Shown here: positions 57,554 to 64,000 of the stretch, one piece after another
Numbering within the stretch: the first letter of the stretch is position 1
Layout of the letters: every line of letters starts with the position of its first letter
Assembly (NCBI GenBank): GCA_963708865.1
Contig: CAVPUC010000002.1
Coordinates: 310,001-374,000, forward strand
Reading direction: 5' to 3'
DNA length: 64,000 nucleotides
DNA from: DAIDKA01 sp963708865
GTDB taxonomy: Bacteria; Pseudomonadota; Gammaproteobacteria; Steroidobacterales; Steroidobacteraceae
Notes under the pieces: model-generated
Databases searched by the model: none
Told to the model about the DNA's origin: nothing
What the model saw: the letters and a program-made list of their open reading frames with translations, nothing else
Made by a program: the position numbers and the translations under genes

Positions 57554-58201
57554 TCAGAACATGGTATTGGCGTTGTCGGCGCTTTCCGGGATGGGCTGGA
57601 TGACATCCCAGTGCTCGACGATCTTGCCGTCTTCGATGCGGAAGATATCCACCACCGACTCCCCGTGCGGATTCGGGCCGTGCATGCCGTGCAGGTGCAG
57701 CACCACCAGATCCCCTTCGGCGATGACCTTCTTCACCTCATAGCGGTGCTGCGGGAAGCCTTCCTTGAACTTGCGCACCCACTCGGCGATTCCCGCATGG
57801 CCGTCGGTGGCGTAGGGGGCATGCTGGCGATACTCGGCGCCCATGTATTGGCGCGCCCCTTCATAGTCCTTCTCGCCGATGATCTTGTGGTAGAAGCTTA
57901 GCACCAGCTGTTTGTTGCGGGCGAGCTGGGCGGCAACCGAATGTTCCTGGGTGGCGACTTTGCGGAAGGTGCGGCGGGCTGATGCCTTGGCCTTGCCGCC
58001 GGCCTTGGCCAGTGCTTTTGAGCCGGCCTTGGCGCGGCCTTTGACATCGGCTTTTGCGGCGCTGACCTTGGCACTGATACGCGCCAGCAGCGTGGTCGCC
58101 TTGGCCTTCATGCCGCGCTTGGCCTTGGCCCGTGTCTTGAACTTGATCTTGGTCTTCGAACGTCTGCCGGCGCTGGCGCCGCGCTTGGATTTTTTTGCCA
58201 T
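57554..58201 (-). CDS. Fusion of a histone-H1-like lysine/alanine tail and a SnoaL-like NTF2 domain
   Basis: The first 85 or so residues are lysine-, alanine- and arginine-rich (MAKKSKRGASAGRRSKTKIK, then repeats such as AKAGSKALAKAGGKAKASAR), like bacterial H1-type or AlgP-type DNA-binding tails. From about residue 95 a SnoaL-type polyketide-cyclase-like domain follows: NKQLVLSFYHKIIGEKDYEG, YRQHAPYATDGHAGIAEWVR, VVLHLHGMHGPNPHGESVVD and FRIEDGKIVEHWDVIQPIPE. This carboxyl domain is usually found alone as an exported or cytosolic protein of about 125 residues. The start at 58201 is the first ATG of the basic tail. The methyltransferase gene lies 35 bases upstream. Confidence 0.82.
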   Translation of the reverse strand: MAKKSKRGASAGRRSKTKIKFKTRAKAKRGMKAKATTLLARISAKVSAAKADVKGRAKAGSKALAKAGGKAKASARRTFRKVATQEHSVAAQLARNKQLVLSFYHKIIGEKDYEGARQYMGAEYRQHAPYATDGHAGIAEWVRKFKEGFPQHRYEVKKVIAEGDLVVLHLHGMHGPNPHGESVVDIFRIEDGKIVEHWDVIQPIPESADNANTMF

Positions 58202-58236
58202 CCGGCATCGTCGCAGAGGCGGCCCCGGCCCGCAAG

Positions 58237-59025
58237 TCACTCGCGATGCGCGAGTGTCTGCGCCGGGCGTGCCCAGAAGAGGCCGGTCCGCGGCGTGAAG
58301 CTGCCATCGGCTTCGATGTTCAGTGTCCGCTGCACCTCGGCGGCAGCACCGCTCTGCAGCATCCGTATCGCCGTGACCAATCCTGCGGGCGTGCGCATCC
58401 GCTCTACCCATGAGGTAAATTCCAAGCGGGTGTGCCAGGTGCGCTGTTCGATGGGCTCAAAGCCCGCCTGGATCAGCAGCGACTGCCACTCGGCGCTGCT
58501 GCGATTGCGGACATGGGACGTATCCCGCAGCAGCTCGATGCTTTGCAGATGGGTATCCACCAGCGGCTGATCCTCGCCCAAAATATCAATGGCCAGAATG
58601 AACCCGGACGGTTTGACCACGCGGCGCATTTCGGCAAGCGCCCGCGGCACATCGAGCCAGTGGTGGGCGCTGTAGCGGGTGCACACCAGATCAAAGCTCG
58701 CCGTAGCAAAGGGCAGGGCGTCGGCGCAGCCTTCCTGGGTCTCAATCTGCGCCAGGCCGCGCGCGCGCGCCGCGGCTCGCACCGTCGCGAGCATCGCGGG
58801 TGACGGGTCAAGCGCCACGACCCGCGCCACGGCGGGCGCCAGCGCAAAGCTCAGATGTCCGGCACCGGCGCCCACATCCAGAACCTGCGCATCGGGCGTC
58901 ACAAAACGCCCGAGGCCCTCACGCGCGTCGTCCAGGTCGGGACCGGCGGCGTGCACCGGACTGGTGAGATAGGCTTGCGCCAGCGGGTCAAATTGATCCT
59001 GTACGGCCTCGGCATGCGTGCGCAT
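58237..59025 (-). CDS. Class I SAM-dependent methyltransferase
   Basis: This is a 262-residue methyltransferase of the UbiE/COQ5-like type with unknown substrate. Motif I is VLDVGAGAGHLSFALAPAVA; the acidic residue after strand 2 is in VVALDPSPAML; motifs further on are DALPFATASFDLVCTRYSAH and LAEMRRVVKPSGFILAIDIL. The amino end QDQFDPLAQAYLTSPVHAAG is typical of this group. It precedes the H1-like fusion gene on the same strand and is divergent from an XRE-type regulator 90 bases away, which may control it. Confidence 0.88.
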   Translation of the reverse strand: MRTHAEAVQDQFDPLAQAYLTSPVHAAGPDLDDAREGLGRFVTPDAQVLDVGAGAGHLSFALAPAVARVVALDPSPAMLATVRAAARARGLAQIETQEGCADALPFATASFDLVCTRYSAHHWLDVPRALAEMRRVVKPSGFILAIDILGEDQPLVDTHLQSIELLRDTSHVRNRSSAEWQSLLIQAGFEPIEQRTWHTRLEFTSWVERMRTPAGLVTAIRMLQSGAAAEVQRTLNIEADGSFTPRTGLFWARPAQTLAHRE

Positions 59026-59070
59026 CGCGACTCCTCACCAGTAATGAGGCGAGTGTGCGCGTAAACTCAT

Positions 59071-59090
59071 ACGGGTAGCAGTACGCCCGT
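59071..59090. promoter_or_regulatory. Operator-like dyad between the methyltransferase and XRE regulator genes
   Basis: ACGGG (59071-59075) and CCCGT (59086-59090) form a 20-bp imperfect dyad within the 90-bp divergent interval, 25 bases before the regulator start. A TATTAC that could serve as the regulator -10 follows at about 59096. The site is a guess from symmetry and position only. Confidence 0.3.
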
Positions 59091-59115
59091 TATCCTATTA
59101 CAGGGTCCACCCGCC

Positions 59116-59973
59116 ATGGCCAGTGTCCAGCCCACCCCGGTGTTCATAGCGGTGCCGCAATCGCGACTGCTCGGTGAATTCCTGCGCGCCCGACGCGAGT
59201 CGCTGCGGGCGATTGATCTGGGCCTGCCGCATCGCAACCGGCGCCGCACGCCGGGTCTGCGGCGCGAGGAGGTCGCCCAGCTGTGCGGCATCAGTCCGAC
59301 CTGGTACACCTGGATCGAGCAGGGGCGCACCGCCGCCATCTCGCCCCGAACCTTGGTGGCGCTGGCGCAGGGGCTGCATCTGACCCAGGCGGAACGCGCC
59401 TACCTGTTTGAGATCGCCGGGCGGCTCGACCCTTCACCGCCGGGACCCGCCATGACCGGTGCGGAGGACCTGACGGCGCTGGTGCGGGTGATCCGCGCCC
59501 CGGCCTATGTGCTCGATCGTCACTGGAACGCGATCGAGTGGAATCCGGCGGCCGCCGCGCTGTTCGGCGATTGGCTGGGCGCAGCGTCCGCTGGCCGGCG
59601 GGCGTCCCGTGCCAAAGTCGGGCGCGAGCCACCGAACCTGTTGCGCTATGTGTTTGTGCATCCCAGGGCCCGCACCTTCCTGCTCGACTGGGACGACCGG
59701 GCGCGACGCCTGGTGGCCGAGTTCCGCGCCGATACGCCACGGATGCGGGATGATCCACAACGCCTGGCATTGGTTGAGGAGCTGAGCCGCGCGAGCCGCG
59801 AGTTCGCGGCCGCCTGGCGCTCGCAGCGGGTGTTGTCCCGCGACGGCGGGCGGCGCAGTTTCCGGGCCGGCCGCGGTGCTGTGCAGCACTTCGAGCAGCA
59901 CATCCTGCGCGTCGTGCGCCGCCCGGACCTGCGAATGACAGTGCTGGTGCCGGTGACGAGGCCGGTGGCGTAA
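59116..59973 (+). CDS. XRE family regulator with MmyB-like ligand-binding domain
   Basis: This is a 285-residue regulator. The amino-terminal helix-turn-helix covers about residues 15-85 (LGEFLRARRESLRAIDLGLP and REEVAQLCGISPTWYTWIEQ). The carboxyl part from about 115 matches the MmyB-like ligand-binding PAS-type domain (RVIRAPAYVLDRHWNAIEWN, then NLLRYVFVHPRARTFLLDWD). Relatives repress adjacent divergent oxidoreductase or methyltransferase genes, so the target is probably the methyltransferase/H1-fusion pair. The ligand is unknown. Confidence 0.88.
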   Translation: MASVQPTPVFIAVPQSRLLGEFLRARRESLRAIDLGLPHRNRRRTPGLRREEVAQLCGISPTWYTWIEQGRTAAISPRTLVALAQGLHLTQAERAYLFEIAGRLDPSPPGPAMTGAEDLTALVRVIRAPAYVLDRHWNAIEWNPAAAALFGDWLGAASAGRRASRAKVGREPPNLLRYVFVHPRARTFLLDWDDRARRLVAEFRADTPRMRDDPQRLALVEELSRASREFAAAWRSQRVLSRDGGRRSFRAGRGAVQHFEQHILRVVRRPDLRMTVLVPVTRPVA

Positions 59974-60048
59974 CCGCAAGGGCGTATACTGCCCGCCGTT
60001 TACGCATCGCCCCATCCGCTGCGTCACTACTTATGAGGTCGCCTGGTG

Positions 60049-60981
60049 ATGTATTCGTATCCGCTTCTGCTCATTCTCCTGATCGTCGTGATTTACGTCA
60101 TCGCCTCGATCTTCCGTTCCATCCCGCAGGCGACCGTCGCCGTGGTGACGCTATTCGGGCGCTATCACCGGCTCATGCGCGAGGGGCTGAACATCAAGAT
60201 GCCCTGGGAGAAGGTCGCGTACCGGTTATCGCTACAGAATCGCGCATTGCAGCTGGAGTTCCAGGCAATCACCCAGGACCAGGCGAATGTGAAGTTCGCC
60301 ACCATGGTGCTGTACGCGGTCGCCGGTGCCGACGAGGAGTCGGTCAAGAAGGCGGTGTTCAGTTTCGCCACCGCGCAGGAGTTCCAGCTGGCTTTGCAGC
60401 GGACCATTGATGGGTCGATCCGCCAGTTCGTGGCCACCACCAAGCAATCAGACATCCTCGGCATGCGCGCCGAGATCGTCGATCATACCAAGAAGAATCT
60501 CGACGAGGTGGTGCTCGCGTGGGGCTACGTGGTGCGCGACATCCAGATCACGGATATGACCTTCGACAAGGAAATCATCGACTCGATGGCGCGGGTGGTG
60601 TCCTCCAAGAACCTGCTGGCGGCGGCGGCCAATGAAGGCGCTGCCCTGTTGGTGAAGCGCACCAAGGATGCCGAAGCCGAAGCTGCGTACAAGACCATCG
60701 GTGCGGAGGCGGACAAGAAGGCCTCGGCGTTGCGGGGCGAAGGCCTGGCACTGTTCCGCCAGAATATTGCCGATGGCATGAAAGGGGCTGCCGCGAGCTT
60801 GAAGAATGCCGGGGTCGATCCGGAGTTCCTGCTGTTCCTGGAGTACACCGACGCGCTCAAATACGTCGCCGATCATGCCCAGGGCAAGGTGATCTTCATG
60901 GACAGTGGTGCCGGCGCCTCCACCCGCGTGGTGCAGGGCGTGCTATCGATGGAGCCGGCGTTCAGGGATAAAGGCCCATGA
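60049..60981 (+). CDS. SPFH/band-7 domain protein
   Basis: This is a membrane-anchored SPFH protein related to slipins and flotillins, about 310 residues. One amino-terminal transmembrane helix (YPLLLILLIVVIYVIASIF) is followed by the band-7 domain (VAVVTLFGRYHRLMREGLNI, KFATMVLYAVAGADEESVKK, GMRAEIVDHTKKNLDEVVLA, WGYVVRDIQITDMTFDKEII) and an alanine-rich helical end. The start could be the GTG at 60046 or the ATG at 60049, both within range of GAGG at 60035. Its stop overlaps the next gene in an ATGA junction, so the SPFH protein and the NTF2-like protein are made together. Confidence 0.88.
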   Translation: MYSYPLLLILLIVVIYVIASIFRSIPQATVAVVTLFGRYHRLMREGLNIKMPWEKVAYRLSLQNRALQLEFQAITQDQANVKFATMVLYAVAGADEESVKKAVFSFATAQEFQLALQRTIDGSIRQFVATTKQSDILGMRAEIVDHTKKNLDEVVLAWGYVVRDIQITDMTFDKEIIDSMARVVSSKNLLAAAANEGAALLVKRTKDAEAEAAYKTIGAEADKKASALRGEGLALFRQNIADGMKGAAASLKNAGVDPEFLLFLEYTDALKYVADHAQGKVIFMDSGAGASTRVVQGVLSMEPAFRDKGP

Positions 60982-62859
60982 GGCTGCGCGCGTCGGTACT
61001 CGCGCTCTTGAGCGCCGCCCTACTGGGTACCTCGGTGCTCTACGCGCAGGCCCCCGGTGAGCCCAGTGCCGTGACGCCCAACTGCAATCGCGTCTGTCTG
61101 CTCGGCATGGTCCACAGCTACCTCGATGCCTTGCGCCACCAGGACCGGGGGCTCGCGCCTTTTGCAAGAAATGTCCGCTACACGGAAAACAACGTGGAGA
61201 TGCCGCTCGGGGAGGGGCTGTGGGGTTCGGTAGGCGCCGTCTCGGCGAGCGGCCTCGAGGTGGCGGACCCCACCACTGGCAATGCGGCCTGGTACGGCAC
61301 CGTCCAGGAACATGGCAATGGCGCCTTCCTCGCGGTGCGCCTGAAGGTTGCGGACGCTGAGATCACCGAGGTGGAATCGGTCATCCAACGCGCCCCCACT
61401 CATCCGGCGCCATTCGGCGACCCCGCAAAACTGACGCACGACCCGGCCTTCCAGGAGGTGTTGCCGCCCGGGCAGCGTCGCGAGCGGGAACGCCTGATCG
61501 CCATCGCCAACGGTTACTTCAGCACGGTCGAGCAAAATGACGGCCAGATCTTCACGGCGTTCGACCCGGACTGCCAGCGCAATGAGAACGGCATCAGCAC
61601 CACCAGTGGTGCCCAGGGCGCAGCGTCGATCGCGCAAGGGTGTGAAAGCCAATTCAAACTGGGCCTCTATCGCATCAACAAGCGGGTGCGCGAACGGCGC
61701 TTTCCGATTGTCGATGAAGAGCGCGGCATCGTCGTGGCCACCGGATTCTTTGACCACGCCAATACGTTCGACAGCTACCAGACCACCGACGGCAAGGTGC
61801 ACGCCACGGCGCTCAAGTGGCCGAACTCCATCTCGCTCATGGAGGCCTTCAAGATCCGCAACGGCATGATCTACCGGGTCGAAGTGGTCTTCACGTACGT
61901 GCCGTATTTCATGCATTCCCCGTATGCGTGGCCGCCGGCGGCGGGGACGCCGGCCGCGCTGCGCGCGCCGAAGGGGCCTGCGGCCGCTGCGCCGGCCGCG
62001 GACACGAGCCCCTGTGATCGTGCCTGTCTGTTCGCCGCGGCCAACAATTACATGGATGCGCTGGCCGCCCACGATCCGGCACGGGTGTCCTGGGCCCCCG
62101 ACGGTGCGCTATACCGAAAACAATGTGGCCATGATGATCGGTGATGGGGTGTGGGGCGCGGCCACGGCTCGCGATCAGGCGCCATTGCTGCTGGCCGATG
62201 CCACCACCGGCACGGTGGGGTGGTACGGCACGGTGGCCGAGCACGGGCAGCTGTCCTACTACGCGATGCGCCTGAAAGTGGTGCATCACCAGGTCGCCGA
62301 GGTCGAGGCGATTCTCGATCGCAAGGGGGACGCCGGCCCCTGGGGCGATCCGGCGCACTTCACCCATGATCCAAGTTTCGCCACAGTACTGCCCGCCGCC
62401 GAGCGCAGTTCACGGCAGGCAATGATTGGCTTGGTCGATGGCTATTTCAGCACCGTGCAGCGCAATGACGGCGTCATCCACACCCGCTTCGATCCGGACT
62501 GTGCGCGTGAGGAGAATGGCCAGGTCACGACCAATGGCAGCTTCGGCTCAGATGCCCAGGGTTGCGAGGCGCAATTTAAGCTCGGCACATTCCGTTTTGT
62601 GGACCGGGTGCGCGACCGGCGCTTCACGCTGGTGGATGAGGAGCGCGGGGTGGTGATGGCCGAAGCGTCCTTCGACCATGGTGCAACGTTTGAAGACTAC
62701 AAAACGACGGACGGCAAGGCGGCCAAGAATCCGATCAAATCACCCAGCACGATCTCTTTGATCGAGACGTTCAAGATCCGCAATGGTAGGCTTTATCGCA
62801 TCGAGGCGATATTCACCGGCGTGCCGTTCCGGATGTCCTCACAGTGGGTGCAGCCATGA
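60978..62859 (+). CDS. Exported protein with two tandem NTF2-like repeats (frameshift near 62097)
   Basis: This protein has a signal peptide (MRLRASVLALLSAALLGTSV) and two copies of an approximately 290-residue unit. Each unit has CNRVC/CDRAC, RYTENNV, a GDPAKLTHDP/GDPAHFTHDP run, GYFSTV with FDPDC, a GCE-QFKLG run, DEERGIVVATGFFDH/DEERGVVMAEASFDH, and SISLMEAFKIRNGMIYRVE/TISLIETFKIRNGRLYRIE. Four cysteines are conserved per unit, which suggests disulfides. A proline/alanine linker joins the units near 61930-62010. One extra C in a CCCCC run near 62097 breaks the frame; corrected length is about 626 residues. The function is unknown. It overlaps genes on both sides by ATGA junctions. Confidence 0.82.
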
Positions 62860-63566
62860 CCGATCTGTCCGCCTTTCCCGTGACGCGCAAATGGCCGGCG
62901 GCTTACCCGGATCGCCTGCAGCTTTATTCGCTGCCGACACCCAACGGCCAGAAAGTGTCGATCATGCTCGAGGAGACCGGCTTGCCGTATGAGCCGCATG
63001 CGGTGCGCTTTGACCGCAACGAGCAGATGAGCCCCGAGTTCCTGTCCGTGAATCCGAACAACAAGATACCGGCCATTCTGGATCCGATGGGGCCGGGCGG
63101 GCGGCCCCTGGCGTTGTTCGAGTCCGGTGCCATCCTGGTCTATCTTGCGGAAAAGACCGGGCAGTTCATGCCGCCGGATCCGGCCGGCCGCTATCAGACG
63201 CTGCAATGGCTGATGTTCCAGATGGGCGGCATCGGACCGATGTTCGGCCAACTCGGATTTTTCCATCGCTTCGCGGGTAAGGAATTGGAGGACAAGCGGC
63301 CGCGCGATCGCTATGTCGCGGAGTCAAAACGACTGCTCGGGGTGCTCAATCAGCGCTTGCAGGAGCAGGCGTGGGTGGTCTCGGATGAGTACAGCATTGC
63401 CGACATGGCGATCTTTCCTTGGGTGCGCACGCTGGTGAGCTTCTACGAGGCGGGCGACCTGGTGGGCATGGGCGGTTTCCCGGCGGTGACCCGTGCGCTC
63501 GAGGCGTTTCTGGCGCGTCCGGCGGTGGTGCGCGGCTCGACGATTCCGGAGCGGCCGAAGGACTGA
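62856..63566 (+). CDS. Glutathione S-transferase family protein, YfcG/YghU-like
   Basis: This is a 236-residue cytosolic GST-fold protein. The thioredoxin-like half contains LQLYSLPTPNGQKVSIMLEE, NPNNKIPAILDPMGPGGRPL and FESGAILVYLAEKTGQFMPP; the helical half has YQTLQWLMFQMGGIGPMFGQ and YSIADMAIFPWVRTL. The TPNGQKVSI and NPNNKIPAI motifs fit the YfcG/YghU (Nu) group, which act as disulfide-bond oxidoreductases in E. coli. The ATG at 62856 overlaps the stop of the double NTF2-like gene, completing a three-gene coupled set with the SPFH gene. Confidence 0.9.
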   Translation: MTDLSAFPVTRKWPAAYPDRLQLYSLPTPNGQKVSIMLEETGLPYEPHAVRFDRNEQMSPEFLSVNPNNKIPAILDPMGPGGRPLALFESGAILVYLAEKTGQFMPPDPAGRYQTLQWLMFQMGGIGPMFGQLGFFHRFAGKELEDKRPRDRYVAESKRLLGVLNQRLQEQAWVVSDEYSIADMAIFPWVRTLVSFYEAGDLVGMGGFPAVTRALEAFLARPAVVRGSTIPERPKD

Positions 63567-64000
63567 TCAGTGGGCGTCGTTGCGCGCCTGGACGGGCCCC
63601 GGCGTACGGATCGGCGCAAGCCACGCGGCAGTGTCCTGCGCCTGGCCATCGGAGCGCAGCCAGCCGTAGACGACGGTGTGCCATAGAATGCGCTGCACGT
63701 AGGCGCGCGTTTCATTGTAGGGAATATTCTCCACCCACACATCCGGCGCAATATTGTCGGCGGGCAGCCAGCGGCTCGCGGCGCCGATCCCGGCGTTATA
63801 GGCGGCCAGAGCGAGCGGCAGCTGCCCGTTGACCTTGTCCAGCAGCTGGTGCAGATGGACGGCGCCCAGCGTCGAGTTGATCTGCGGATCGAACAGGTCC
63901 GTCATGTGCGGGACAGGCAGCTTCAATGCCTTGGCGATCGGCTTGGCGGTCGACAGTTCCAGCTGCATGAGGCCCCGGGCGCCGGCCGGGGACACCACAT
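63567..64000 (-). CDS. Lytic murein transglycosylase (Slt type), N-terminal part beyond window
   Basis: The carboxyl-terminal 140 or so residues of a soluble lytic transglycosylase are visible; the right edge cuts the rest. The lysozyme-like SLT domain shows SPAGARGLMQLELSTAKPIA, LFDPQINSTLGAVHLHQLLD, LPLALAAYNAGIGAASRWLP and VENIPYNETRAYVQRILWHT, closest to Slt70. These enzymes cleave peptidoglycan in the periplasm with release of anhydromuropeptides. The catalytic glutamate lies upstream of the visible part. The stop abuts the GST stop with no gap. Confidence 0.9.
   Translation of the reverse strand, partial: VVSPAGARGLMQLELSTAKPIAKALKLPVPHMTDLFDPQINSTLGAVHLHQLLDKVNGQLPLALAAYNAGIGAASRWLPADNIAPDVWVENIPYNETRAYVQRILWHTVVYGWLRSDGQAQDTAAWLAPIRTPGPVQARNDAH

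Overview
The window is high-GC bacterial chromosome carrying mostly conserved housekeeping genes. Gene content and order (rimP-nusA-infB-rbfA-truB-rpsO-pnp, dksA-gluQ, smc-zipA-ligA, bolA/yciB, scpAB-rluB, gyrA-serC-...-pheA-aroA-cmk-rpsA-ihfB-galU, plus phaR) point to a gammaproteobacterium of the Xanthomonadales/Nevskiales/Steroidobacterales type. That placement is an inference from gene content; there is no rRNA to confirm it. I saw no insertion sequence, prophage, CRISPR array, tRNA or rRNA gene.

Layout. 1-5.8 kb: a DUF2937 fragment, two small exported proteins and an RND efflux pair (adaptor plus pump). 5.9-11.4 kb: an ABC-F ATPase, 4-hydroxybenzoate hydroxylase pobA, RNA helicase rhlE and an AraC-type regulator. 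11.5-20.2 kb: the transcription/translation operon rimP-nusA-infB-rbfA-truB, then rpsO-pnp, with a clear promoter, a structured leader with two tandem terminators, and a strong terminator after pnp. 20.2-23.0 kb: phaR, gluQ, dksA and queF on the minus strand. 23.1-29.6 kb: smc-zipA-ligA. 29.6-31.3 kb: a lipoprotein peptidyl-prolyl isomerase, bolA and yciB. 31.3-35.7 kb: yciO, trpS, scpA, scpB and an rluB-like gene. 35.7-40.7 kb: yciK, a squalene/phytoene-synthase-like gene, rmuC, a DUF427 gene, a flavin disulfide reductase and ubiG. 40.8-52.4 kb: gyrA, then a serC-serA-pheA-aroA-cmk-rpsA-ihfB-galU mixed-function series. 52.5-56.7 kb: an ABC exporter operon (adaptor, ATPase, two FtsX-type permeases) under a promoter with an 18-bp dyad over its -10 box. 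56.7-64 kb: accessory genes: a tautomerase, several NTF2-like proteins (one fused to a histone-H1-like tail, one a tandem double), a methyltransferase with a divergent XRE regulator, an SPFH protein, a glutathione-transferase-like gene and a truncated lytic transglycosylase.

A striking property is a large number of apparent single-base indels inside conserved genes: about 25 insertions and about 4 deletions, counted by eye. Affected genes include the normally essential smc and ligA and the whole serC-serA-pheA-aroA block. Protein similarity continues across every site in a neighbouring frame, so these genes are annotated over their full inferred span as CDS. The likeliest cause is sequence error, mostly an extra G or C in short G/C runs, rather than true pseudogenes.

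The biological points most worth following are the leader RNA ahead of rimP-nusA, the RluB homologue whose catalytic aspartate is replaced, the one-cysteine DksA with a long basic tail, the duplicated translation-start segment of rpsA, and the NTF2-like gene neighbourhood at 57-63 kb.
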